Source: Limanda limanda (taxonomy: Eukaryota > Chordata > Actinopteri > Pleuronectiformes > Pleuronectidae). Taken from it: a stretch of 64,000 bases of DNA. The stretch is from contig NW_026870454.1 in NCBI RefSeq assembly GCF_963576545.1, positions 558,001 to 622,000 on the forward strand, given 5' to 3'. The notes under the pieces were generated by a model. That model was not told the origin of the DNA. It did no database searches and was given only the letters and a program-made list of their open reading frames with translations. Shown here in pieces: positions 1 through 10,077 of this stretch (position 1 is the stretch's first letter; the number at the start of each line of letters is the position of its first letter). The position numbers were made by a program, and so were the translations under genes.

Positions 1-28
1 AATATCTCTTTCTCCTATGTGCTTTCAT

Positions 29-49
29 CCCTAACCCTAACCCTAACCC
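29..49 (-). other. Predicted telomeric-type G-quadruplex motif in A3
   Basis: On the minus strand the tract supplies four GGG runs separated by TTA loops (47-49, 41-43, 35-37, 29-31), the canonical vertebrate-telomere quadruplex pattern. The plus strand is the matching i-motif candidate. A2 monomers have only three runs and lack a fourth close by. CCATAA monomers also lose one run, whereas CCCTCACCC monomers keep all four. Folding is inferred from sequence only. Confidence 0.75.
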
Positions 50-50
50 T
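29..50 (+). repeat. Telomere-like tract in A3, (CCCTAA)3CCCT
   Basis: Three CCCTAA units (29-34, 35-40, 41-46) followed by CCCT. The equivalent tract recurs in every A3 monomer at monomer position 29-50. Across the window the A monomers carry about 829 hexamer slots, of which I estimate about 30 are mutated. Altered forms are CCCTCA (20 monomers), CCATAA (8), and single cases near 33011 (CCCTAT), 61348 (AACCTAA) and 62157 (CTCTAA). The C-rich strand is always the plus strand. Confidence 0.97.
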
Positions 51-63
51 TCCGAAAGTCGGA
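51..63 (+). other. Small dyad TCCGA-AAG-TCGGA in A
   Basis: A 5-bp stem with a 3-nt loop directly follows the telomeric tract. The overlapping GTCGGAGA (58-65) is also the inverse complement of TCTCCGAC in the shared block (132-139), so a longer-range fold of the A monomer is possible. The GTAG mark (GTCGTAGAAG) disrupts this dyad in about a dozen monomers, for example near 6938, 12853 and 16684. Confidence 0.7.
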
Positions 64-94
64 GAAGCTCAAGGATGGTACCGATCGATGCGCG

Positions 95-116
95 CTACCC
101 CATTTAGTGGGGGTAG
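95..116 (+). other. A-specific inverted repeat (hairpin potential)
   Basis: CTACCCC (95-101) and GGGGTAG (110-116) are perfect 7-bp complements around an 8-nt spacer, ATTTAGTG. The dyad recurs in nearly every A monomer and is not present in B, whose homologous stretch reads GGACCCAAATTAGTCC. Marks A112 (TGGGAGTAG) and CTATTTAG (CCCC to CCCT, for example near 46525, 49410, 52769, 56128) each break one pair. Confidence 0.85.
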
Positions 117-126
117 AGCCTACTTG

Positions 127-171
127 CAAGTCTCTCCGACCTTCACAAAAAAAGTTATTCAAGAATATCTC
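127..171 (+). repeat. 45-bp block identical in A and B, spanning every monomer junction
   Basis: From CAAGTCTCTCCGACCTTCAC through an A7 run, GTTATTCAAG and into AATATCTC of the next monomer, the consensus of A and B is identical. It is the longest shared stretch and covers the junction in all four combinations used (A-A, A-B, B-A; B-B never occurs). It is the natural place for homologous exchange between subfamilies, or a site conserved for protein binding or DNA bending. Rare variants: C>A at 42876, 45279, 48163, 51522 and 54881; AAAAAACGTT near 35844, 58099, 59699 and 63231. Confidence 0.9.
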
Positions 172-326
172 TTTCTCCTATGTGCTTTCATCCCTAACCC
201 TAACCCTAACCCTTCCGAAAGTCGGAGAAGCTCAAGGATGGTACCGATCGATGCGCGCTACCCCATTTAGTGGGGGTAGAGCCTACTTGCAAGTCTCTCC
301 GACCTTCACAAAAAAAGTTATTCAAG

Positions 327-481
327 AATATCTCCTCAGATTTGGGGGAATTTCGTCGGTCGACCTCTTCCGAAGGTCGTACAAGCTCGGGGATGGTACC
401 AATCGATCCGCAGGACCCAAATTAGTCCAGATGCAACCACTTTCCAAGTCTCTCCGACCTTCACAAAAAAAGTTATTCAAG
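327..481 (+). repeat. Reference B monomer (155 bp, no telomeric tract)
   Basis: The 5' part (first about 41 bp) differs from A: instead of the telomeric tract it has TTTGGGGG, AATTTCG and the palindrome GGTCGACC (358-365, a SalI site). From CTTCCGAAGG onward, B aligns with A for 114 bp without any gap. In the stretch through the KpnI site the mismatches are few (GAAGGTCG versus GAAAGTCG, CTCGGGGATGG versus CTCAAGGATGG, TACCAATCG versus TACCGATCG). B monomers occur 106 times, always singly between A runs. Confidence 0.97.
340..422 (+). other. B-specific inverted repeats
   Basis: CGACCT (361-366) and AGGTCG (374-379) are perfect complements around 7 nt. GGTCGACC (358-365) is an 8-bp palindrome. 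ATTTGGG (340-346) and CCCAAAT (416-422) are complementary at longer range. The same dyads recur across B monomers. CCTAAGG B monomers (6560, 12481, 16313, 26408, 34249, 56985) alter the inner loop, and B at 16313 and 60348 lose the SalI palindrome by a G>T (16348, 60383). Confidence 0.75.
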
Positions 482-638
482 AATATCTCTTTCTCCTATG
501 TGCTTTCATCCCTAACCCTAACCCTTCCGAAAGTCGGAGAAGCTCAAGGATGGTACTGATCGATGCGCGCTACCCCATTTAGTGGGGGTAGAGCCTACTT
601 GCAAGTCTCTCCGACCTTCACAAAAAAAGTTATTCAAG
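482..638 (+). repeat. Reference A2 monomer (157 bp, one telomeric repeat fewer)
   Basis: Identical in plan to A3 but with two CCCTAA units instead of three, hence exactly 6 bp shorter. I count 53. By the last base before their hairpin they end at, for example, 582, 2027, 2983, 4420, 5865, 6503 and 7785. 47 of the 53 lie next to a B monomer; the exceptions are the monomers at 7685, 42740, 45143, 48027, 51392 and 54751 (approximate starts). This copy carries T82 (TACTGATCG), which destroys the KpnI site. Confidence 0.96.
510..525 (+). repeat. Shortened telomere-like tract in A2, (CCCTAA)2CCCT
   Basis: Two hexamers (510-515, 516-521) plus CCCT. The minus strand has only three GGG runs, so the four-run quadruplex motif of A3 is absent. 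This is the only length polymorphism seen in A monomers. Confidence 0.95.
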
Positions 639-3600
639 AATATGTCTTTCTCCTATGTGCTTTCATCCCTAACCCTAACCCTAACCCTTCCGAAAGTCGG
701 AGAAGCTCAAGGATGGTACCGATCGATGCGCGCTACCCCATTTAGTGGGGGTAGAGCCTACTTGCAAGTCTCTCCGACCTTCACAAAAAAAGTTATTCAA
801 GAATATCTCTTTCTCCTATGTGCTTTCATCCCTAACCCTAACCCTAACCCTTCCGAAAGTCGGAGAAGCTCAAGGATGGTACCGATCGATGCGCGCTACC
901 CCATTTAGTGGGGGTAGAGCCTACTTGCAAGTCTCTCCGACCTTCACAAAAAAAGTTATTCAAGAATATCTCTTTCTCCTATGTGCTTTCATCCCTAACC
1001 CTAACCCTAACCCTTCCGAAAGTCGGAGAAGCTCAAGGATGGTACCGATCGATGCGCGCTACCCCATTTAGTGGGGGTAGAGCCTACTTGCAAGTCTCTC
1101 CGACCTTCACAAAAAAAGTTATTCAAGAATATCTCTTTCTCCTATGTGCTTTCATCCCTAACCCTAACCCTAACCCTTCCGAAAGTCGGAGAAGCTCAAG
1201 GATGGTACCGATCGATGCGCGCTACCCCATTTAGTGGGGGTAGAGCCTACTTGCAAGTCTCTCCGATCTTCACAAAAAAAGTTATTCAAGAATATCTCCT
1301 CAGATTTGGGGGAATTTCGTCGGTCGACCTCTTCCGAAGGTCGTACAAGCTCGGGGATGGTACCAATCGATCCGCAGGACCCAAATTAGTCCAGATGCAA
1401 CCACTTTCCAAGTCTCTCCGACCTTCACAAAAAAAGTTATTCAAGAATATCTCTTTCTCCTATGTGCTTTCATCCCTAACCCTAACCCTAACCCTTCCGA
1501 AAGTCGGAGAAGCTCAAGGATGGTACCGATCGATGCGCGCTACCCCATTTAGTGGGGGTAGAGCCTACTTGCAAGTCTCTCCGACCTTCACAAAAAAAGT
1601 TATTCAAGAATATCTCTTTCTCCTATGTGCTTTCATCCCTAACCCTAACCCTAACCCTTCCGAAAGTCGGAGAAGCTCAAGGATGGTACCGATCGATGCG
1701 CGCTACCCCATTTAGTGGGGGTAGAGCCTACTTGCAAGTCTCTCCGACCTTCACAAAAAAAGTTATTCAAGAATATCTCCTCAGATTTGGGGGAATTTCG
1801 TCGGTCGACCTCTTCCGAAGGTCGTACAAGCTCGGGGATGGTACCAATCGATCTGCAGGACCCAAATTAGTCCAGATGCAACCACTTTCCAAGTCTCTCC
1901 GACCTTCACAAAAAAAGTTATTCAAGAATATCTCTTTCTCCTATGTGCTTTCATCCCTAACCCTAACCCTTCCGAAAGTCGGAGAAGCTCAAGGATGGTA
2001 CCGATCGATGCGCGCTACCCCATTTAGTGGGGGTAGAGCCTACTTGCAAGTCTCTCCGACCTTCACAAAAAAAGTTATTCATGAATATCTCTTTCTCCTA
2101 TGTGCTTTCATCCCTAACCCTAACCCTAACCCTTCCGAAAGTCGGAGAAGCTCAAGGATGGTACTGATCGATGCGCGCTACCCCATTTAGTGGGAGTAGA
2201 GCCTACTTGCAAGTCTCTCCGACCTTCACAAAAAAAGTTATTCAAGAATATCTCCTCAGATTTGGGGGAATTTCGTCGGTCGACCTCTTCCGAAGGTCGT
2301 ACAAGCTCGGAGATGGTACCAATCGATCCGCAGGACCCAAATTAGTCCAGATGCAACCACTTTCCAAGTCTCTCCGACCTTCACAAAAAAAGTTATTCAA
2401 GAATATCTCTTTCTCCTATGTGCTTTCATCCCTAACCCTAACCCTAACCCTTCCGAAAGTCGGAGAAGCTCAAGGATGGTACCGATCGATGCGCGCTACC
2501 CCATTTAGTGGGGGTAGAGCCTACTTGCAAGTCTCTCCGACCTTCACAAAAAAAGTTATTCAAGAATATCTCTTTCTCCTATGTGCTTTCATCCCTAACC
2601 CTAACCCTAACCCTTCCGAAAGTCGGAGAAGCTCAAGGATGGTACCGATCGATGCGCGCTACCCCATTTAGTGGGGGTAGAGCCTACTTGCAAGTCTCTC
2701 CGACCTTCACAAAAAAAGTTATTCAAGAATATCTCCTCAGATTTGGGGGAATTTCGTCGGTCGACCTCTTTCGAAGGTCGTACAAGCTCGGGGATGGTAC
2801 CAATCGATCCGCAGGACCCAAATTAGTCCAGATGCAACCACTTTCCAAGTCTCTCCGACCTTCACAAAAAAAGTTATTCAAGAATATCTCTTTCTCCTAT
2901 GTGCTTTCATCCCTAACCCTAACCCTTCCGAAAGTCGGAGAAGCTCAAGGATGGTACTGATCGATGCGCGCTACCCCATTTAGTGGGGGTAGAGCCTACT
3001 TGCAAGTCTCTCCGACCTTCACAAAAAAAGTTATTCAAGAATATCTCTTTCTCCTATGTGCTTTCATCCCTAACCCTAACCCTAACCCTTCCGAAAGTCG
3101 GAGAAGCTCAAGGATGGTACCGATCGATGCGCGCTACCCCATTTAGTGGGGGTAGAGCCTACTTGCAAGTCTCTCCGACCTTCACAAAAAAAGTTATTCA
3201 AGAATATCTCCTCAGATTTGGGGGAATTTCGTCGGTCGACCTCTTCCGAAGGTCGTACAAGCTCGGGGATGGTACCAATCGATCCGCAGGACCCAAATTA
3301 GTCCAGATGCAACCACTTTCCAAGTCTCTCCGACCTTCACAAAAAAAGTTATTCAAGAATATCTCTTTCTCCTATGTGCTTTCATCCCTAACCCTAACCC
3401 TAACCCTTCCGAAAGTCGGAGAAGCTCAAGGATGGTACCGATCGATGCGCGCTACCCCATTTAGTGGGGGTAGAGCCTACTTGCAAGTCTCTCCGACCTT
3501 CACAAAAAAAGTTATTCAAGAATATCTCTTTCTCCTATGTGCTTTCATCCCTAACCCTAACCCTAACCCTTCCGAAAGTCGGAGAAGCTCAAGGATGGTA

Positions 3601-4319
3601 CCGATCGATGCGCGCTACCCCATTTAGTGGGGGTAGAGCCTACTTGCAAGTCTCTCCGACCTTCACAAAAAAAGTTATTCAAGAATATCTCCTCAGATTT
3701 GGGGGAATTTCGTCGGTCGACCTCTTCCGAAGGTCGTACAAGCTCGGAGATGGTACCAATCGATCCGCAGGACCCAAATTAGTCCAGATGCAACCACTTT
3801 CCAAGTCTCTCCGACCTTCACAAAAAAAGTTATTCAAGAATATCTCTTTCTCCTATGTGCTTTCATCCCTAACCCTAACCCTAACCCTTCCGAAAGTCGG
3901 AGAAGCTCAAGGATGGTACCGATCGATGCGCGCTACCCCATTTAGTGGGGGTAGAGCCTACTTGCAAGTCTCTCCGACCTTCACAAAAAAAGTTATTCAA
4001 GAATATCTCTTTCTCCTATGTGCTTTCATCCCTAACCCTAACCCTAACCCTTCCGAAAGTCGGAGAAGCTCAAGGATGGTACCGATCGATGCGCGCTACC
4101 CCATTTAGTGGGGGTAGAGCCTACTTGCAAGTCTCTCCGACCTTCACAAAAAAAGTTATTCAAGAATATCTCCTCAGATTTGGGGGAATTTCGTCGGTCG
4201 ACCTCTTCCGAAGGTCGTACAAGCTCGGGGATGGTACCAATCGATCCGCAGGACCCAAATTAGTCCAGATGCAACCACTTTCCAAGTCTCTCCGACCTTC
4301 ACAAAAAAAGTTATTCAAG

Positions 4320-7300
4320 AATATCTCTTTCTCCTATGTGCTTTCATCCCTAACCCTAACCCTTCCGAAAGTCGGAGAAGCTCAAGGATGGTACTGATCG
4401 ATGCGCGCTACCCCATTTAGTGGGGGTAGAGCCTACTTGCAAGTCTCTCCGACCTTCACAAAAAAAGTTATTCAAGAATATGTCTTTCTCCTATGTGCTT
4501 TCATCCCTAACCCTAACCCTAACCCTTCCGAAAGTCGGAGAAGCTCAAGGATGGTACCGATCGATGCGCGCTACCCCATTTAGTGGGGGTAGAGCCTACT
4601 TGCAAGTCTCTCCGACCTTCACAAAAAAAGTTATTCAAGAATATCTCTTTCTCCTATGTGCTTTCATCCCTAACCCTAACCCTAACCCTTCCGAAAGTCG
4701 GAGAAGCTCAAGGATGGTACCGATCGATGCGCGCTACCCCATTTAGTGGGGGTAGAGCCTACTTGCAAGTCTCTCCGACCTTCACAAAAAAAGTTATTCA
4801 AGAATATCTCTTTCTCCTATGTGCTTTCATCCCTAACCCTAACCCTAACCCTTCCGAAAGTCGGAGAAGCTCAAGGATGGTACCGATCGATGCGCGCTAC
4901 CCCATTTAGTGGGGGTAGAGCCTACTTGCAAGTCTCTCCGACCTTCACAAAAAAAGTTATTCAAGAATATCTCTTTCTCCTATGTGCTTTCATCCCTAAC
5001 CCTAACCCTAACCCTTCCGAAAGTCGGAGAAGCTCAAGGATGGTACCGATCGATGCGCGCTACCCCATTTAGTGGGGGTAGAGCCTACTTGCAAGTCTCT
5101 CCGACCTTCACAAAAAAAGTTATTCAAGAATATCTCCTCAGATTTGGGGGAATTTCGTCGGTCGACCTCTTCCGAAGGTCGTACAAGCTCGGGGATGGTA
5201 CCAATCGATCCGCAGGACCCAAATTAGTCCAGATGCAACCACTTTCCAAGTCTCTCCGACCTTCACAAAAAAAGTTATTCAAGAATATCTCTTTCTCCTA
5301 TGTGCTTTCATCCCTAACCCTAACCCTAACCCTTCCGAAAGTCGGAGAAGCTCAAGGATGGTACCGATCGATGCGCGCTACCCCATTTAGTGGGGGTAGA
5401 GCCTACTTGCAAGTCTCTCCGACCTTCACAAAAAAAGTTATTCAAGAATATCTCTTTCTCCTATGTGCTTTCATCCCTAACCCTAACCCTAACCCTTCCG
5501 AAAGTCGGAGAAGCTCAAGGATGGTACCGATCGATGCGCGCTACCCCATTTAGTGGGGGTAGAGCCTACTTGCAAGTCTCTCCGACCTTCACAAAAAAAG
5601 TTATTCAAGAATATCTCCTCAGATTTGGGGGAATTTCGTCGGTCGACCTCTTCCGAAGGTCGTACAAGCTCGGGGATGGTACCAATCGATCTGCAGGACC
5701 CAAATTAGTCCAGATGCAACCACTTTCCAAGTCTCTCCGACCTTCACAAAAAAAGTTATTCAAGAATATCTCTTTCTCCTATGTGCTTTCATCCCTAACC
5801 CTAACCCTTCCGAAAGTCGGAGAAGCTCAAGGATGGTACTGATCGATGCGCGCTACCCCATTTAGTGGGAGTAGAGCCTACTTGCAAGTCTCTCCGACCT
5901 TCACAAAAAAAGTTATTCAAGAATATCTCCTCAGATTTGGGGGAATTTCGTCGGTCGACCTCTTCCGAAGGTCGTACAAGCTCGGGGATGGTACCAATCG
6001 ATCCGCAGGACCCAAATTAGTCCAGATGCAACCACTTTCCAAGTCTCTCCGACCTTCACAAAAAAAGTTATTCAAGAATATCTCTTTCTCCTATGTGCTT
6101 TCATCCCTAACCCTAACCCTAACCCTTCCGAAAGTCGGAGAAGCTCAAGGATGGTACCGATCGATGCGCGCTACCCCATTTAGTGGGGGTAGAGCCTACT
6201 TGCAAGTCTCTCCGACCTTCACAAAAAAAGTTATTCAAGAATATCTCTTTCTCCTATGTGCTTTCATCCCTAACCCTCACCCTAACCCTTCCGAAAGTCG
6301 GAGAAGCTCAAGGATGGTACCGATCGATGCGCGCTACCCCATTTAATGGGGGTAGAGCCTACTTGCAAGTCTCTCCGACCTTCACAAAAAAAGTTATTCA
6401 AGAATATCTCTTTCTCCTATGTGCTTTCATCCCTAACCCTAACCCTTCCGAAAGTCGGAGAAGCTCAAGGATGGTATCGATCGATGCGCGCTACCCCATT
6501 TAGTGGGGGTAGAGCCTACTTGCAAGTCTCTCCGACCTTCACAAAAAAAGTTATTCAAGAATATCTCCTCAGATTTGGGGGAATTTCGTCGGTCGACCTC
6601 TTCCTAAGGTCGTACAAGCTCGGGGATGGTACCAATCGATCCGCAGGACCCAAATTAGTCCAGATGCAACCACTTTCCAAGTCTCTCCGACCTTCACAAA
6701 AAAAGTTATTCAAGAATATCTCTTTCTCCTATGTGCTTTCATCCCTAACCCTAACCCTAACCCTTCCGAAAGTCGGAGAAGCTCAAGGATGGTACCGATC
6801 GATGCGCGCTACCCCATTTAGTGGGGGTAGAGCCTACTTGCAAGTCTCTCCGACCTTCACAAAAAAAGTTATTCAAGAATATCTCTTTCTCCTATGTGCT
6901 TTCATCCCTAACCCTAACCCTAACCCTTCCGAAAGTCGTAGAAGCTCAAGGATGGTACCGATCGATGCGCGCTACCCCATTTAGTGGGGGTAGAGCCTAC
7001 TTGCAAGTCTCTCCGACCTTCACAAAAAAAGTTATTCAAGAATATCTCTTTCTCCTATGTGCTTTCATCCCTAACCCTAACCATAACCCTTCCGAAAGTC
7101 GGAGAAGCTCAAGGATGGTACCGATCGATGCGCGCTACCCCATTTAGTGGGGGTAGAGCCTACTTGCAAGTCTCTCCGACCTTCACAAAAAAAGTTATTC
7201 AAGAATATCTCTTTCTCCTATGTGCTTTCATCCCTAACCCTAACCCTAACCCTTCCGAAAGTCGGAGAAGCTCAAGGATGGTACCGATCGATGCGCGCTA

Positions 7301-10077
7301 CCCCATTTAGTGGGGGTAGAGCCTACTTGCAAGTCTCTCCGACCTTCACAAAAAAAGTTATTCAAGAATATCTCCTCAGATTTGGGGGAATTTCGTCGGT
7401 CGACCTCTTCCGAAGGTCGTACAAGCTCGGGGATGGTACCAATCGATCTGCAGGACCCAAATTAGTCCAGATGCAACCACTTTCCAAGTCTCTCCGACCT
7501 TCACAAAAAAAGTTATTCAAGAATATCTCTTTCTCCTATGTGCTTTCATCCCTAACCCTCACCCTAACCCTTCCGAAAGTCGGAGAAGCTCAAGGATGGT
7601 ACCGATCGATGCGCGCTACCCCATTTAATGGGGGTAGAGCCTACTTGCAAGTCTCTCCGACCTTCACAAAAAAAGTTATTCAAGAATATCTCTTTCTCCT
7701 ATGTGCTTTCATCCCTAACCCTAACCCTTCCGAAAGTCGGAGAAGCTCAAGGATGGTACCGATCGATGCGCGCTACCCCATTTAGTGGGGGTAGAGCCTA
7801 CTTGCAAGTCTCTCCGACCTTCACAAAAAAAGTTATTCATGAATATCTCTTTCTCCTATGTGCTTTCATCCCTAACCCTAACCCTAACCCTTCCGAAAGT
7901 CGGAGAAGCTCAAGGATGGTACTGATCGATGCGCGCTACCCCATTTAGTGGGAGTAGAGCCTACTTGCAAGTCTCTCCGACCTTCACAAAAAAAGTTATT
8001 CAAGAATATCTCCTCAGATTTGGGGGAATTTCGTCGGTCGACCTCTTCCGAAGGTCGTACAAGCTCGGAGATGGTACCAATCGATCCGCAGGACCCAAAT
8101 TAGTCCAGATGCAACCACTTTCCAAGTCTCTCCGACCTTCACAAAAAAAGTTATTCAAGAATATCTCTTTCTCCTATGTGCTTTCATCCCTAACCCTAAC
8201 CCTAACCCTTCCGAAAGTCGGAGAAGCTCAAGGATGGTACCGATCGATGCGCGCTACCCCATTTAGTGGGGGTAGAGCCTACTTGCAAGTCTCTCCGACC
8301 TTCACAAAAAAAGTTATTCAAGAATATCTCTTTCTCCTATGTGCTTTCATCCCTAACCCTAACCCTAACCCTTCCGAAAGTCGGAGAAGCTCAAGGATGG
8401 TACCGATCGATGCGCGCTACCCCATTTAGTGGGGGTAGAGCCTACTTGCAAGTCTCTCCGACCTTCACAAAAAAAGTTATTCAAGAATATCTCTTTCTCC
8501 TATGTGCTTTCATCCCTAACCCTAACCCTAACCCTTCCGAAAGTCGGAGAAGCTCAAGGATGGTACCGATCGATGCGCGCTACCCCATTTAGTGGGGGTA
8601 GAGCCTACTTGCAAGTCTCTCCGACCTTCACAAAAAAAGTTATTCAAGAATATCTCCTCAGATTTGGGGGAATTTCGTCGGTCGACCTCTTTCGAAGGTC
8701 GTACAAGCTCGGGGATGGTACCAATCGATCCGCAGGACCCAAATTAGTCCAGATGCAACCACTTTCCAAGTCTCTCCGACCTTCACAAAAAAAGTTATTC
8801 AAGAATATCTCTTTCTCCTATGTGCTTTCATCCCTAACCCTAACCCTTCCGAAAGTCGGAGAAGCTCAAGGATGGTACTGATCGATGCGCGCTACCCCAT
8901 TTAGTGGGGGTAGAGCCTACTTGCAAGTCTCTCCGACCTTCACAAAAAAAGTTATTCAAGAATATCTCTTTCTCCTATGTGCTTTCATCCCTAACCCTAA
9001 CCCTAACCCTTCCGAAAGTCGGAGAAGCTCAAGGATGGTACCGATCGATGCGCGCTACCCCATTTAGTGGGGGTAGAGCCTACTTGCAAGTCTCTCCGAC
9101 CTTCACAAAAAAAGTTATTCAAGAATATCTCCTCAGATTTGGGGGAATTTCGTCGGTCGACCTCTTCCGAAGGTCGTACAAGCTCGGGGATGGTACCAAT
9201 CGATCCGCAGGACCCAAATTAGTCCAGATGCAACCACTTTCCAAGTCTCTCCGACCTTCACAAAAAAAGTTATTCAAGAATATCTCTTTCTCCTATGTGC
9301 TTTCATCCCTAACCCTAACCCTAACCCTTCCGAAAGTCGGAGAAGCTCAAGGATGGTACCGATCGATGCGCGCTACCCCATTTAGTGGGGGTAGAGCCTA
9401 CTTGCAAGTCTCTCCGACCTTCACAAAAAAAGTTATTCAAGAATATCTCTTTCTCCTATGTGCTTTCATCCCTAACCCTAACCCTAACCCTTCCGAAAGT
9501 CGGAGAAGCTCAAGGATGGTACCGATCGATGCGCGCTACCCCATTTAGTGGGGGTAGAGCCTACTTGCAAGTCTCTCCGACCTTCACAAAAAAAGTTATT
9601 CAAGAATATCTCCTCAGATTTGGGGGAATTTCGTCGGTCGACCTCTTCCGAAGGTCGTACAAGCTCGGAGATGGTACCAATCGATCCGCAGGACCCAAAT
9701 TAGTCCAGATGCAACCACTTTCCAAGTCTCTCCGACCTTCAAAAAAAAAGTTATTCAAGAATATCTCTTTCTCCTATGTGCTTTCATCCCTAACCCTAAC
9801 CCTAACCCTTCCGAAAGTCGGAGAAGCTCAAGGATGGTACCGATCGATGCGCGCTACCCCATTTAGTGGGGGTAGAGCCTACTTGCAAGTCTCTCCGACC
9901 TTCACAAAAAAAGTTATTCAAGAATATCTCCTCAGATTTGGGGGAATTTCGTCGGTCGACCTCTTCCGAAGGTCGTAAAAGCTCGGGGATGGTACCAATC
10001 GATCCGCAGGACCCAAATTAGTCCAGATGCAACCACTTTCCAAGTCTCTCCGACCTTCACAAAAAAAGTTATTCAAG
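4320..10077 (+). repeat. HOR copy 2 (5758 bp, 36 monomers), expanded
   Basis: A runs 5,2,1,3,4,3,3,2,2,1 with B at 5129, 5610, 5922, 6560, 7367, 8005, 8649, 9124, 9605 and 9923. It opens like copy 1 (A2-T82 at 4320, AATATGTC at 4477) and closes like it (PST B 7367, A2 7685, CAT A 7842, GAG B 8005, TTTCG B 8649, A2-T82 8804, GAG B 9605). The middle (5922-7521) is extra and carries TCA/ATGG, CCTAAGG, GTAG and CCATAA marks found again at 12-13, 16-17, 34 and 57 kb. A runs differ from copy 1 by single monomers. At 9977, TAC>TAA is a private change in a B. Confidence 0.85.

Larger units (their letters stand above)
1..163 (+). repeat. Reference A3 monomer (163 bp)
   Basis: First complete type-A monomer. 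Order of parts: pyrimidine-rich lead (1-28), telomere-like tract (29-50), small dyad TCCGA-AAG-TCGGA (51-63), KpnI site GGTACC (77-82), PvuI/ClaI overlap CGATCGAT (82-89), GCGCGC (90-95), a hairpin-forming GC-rich dyad (95-116), a 10-bp palindrome ACTTGCAAGT (122-131) and the block shared with B, which includes an A7 tract (144-152 region). I count 241 monomers of this form. No coding or RNA function is recognised. Confidence 0.97.
1..481 (+). repeat. Leading partial block A3-A3-B
   Basis: Two A3 and one B (327). The array clearly continues to the left of the window, so the true length of this first A run is unknown. Confidence 0.95.
482..4319 (+). repeat. HOR copy 1 of the 3.8/5.8-kb family (3838 bp, 24 monomers)
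   Basis: A runs 5,2,2,2,2,2,2 with B at 1291, 1772, 2247, 2728, 3203, 3684 and 4165. Ordered marks: A2-T82 at 482, AATATGTC at 639, PST B (1772), A2 (1927), CAT+T82+A112 A (2084), GAG B (2247), TTTCG B (2728), A2-T82 (2883), GAG B (3684). The same order recurs in the next copy. Confidence 0.85.

Noticed and set aside
29..50. True chromosome-end telomere
   Set aside because: Tracts never exceed three full hexamers plus CCCT and are embedded in long non-telomeric monomers across all 64 kb.
82..130. tRNA-like or Pol III promoter signals (GATCGATGC resembling a B box, GGTAGAGCC resembling a D-arm)
   Set aside because: The order is wrong (B-box-like before A-box-like), no acceptor or T-arm pairing was found, and B monomers lose the match. 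Likely chance.
374..395. CENP-B box in B monomers (GTCGTACAAGCTCGGGG)
   Set aside because: It resembles the TTCGNNNNANNCGGG core but has one extra base before CGGG and a mismatch in TTCG, so it does not meet the known requirement.
9730..9760. Length change in the A-tract (AAAAAAAAA near 9741)
   Set aside because: It is a C>A substitution in TTCACAAA, not an insertion; the monomer length stays 155 bp.
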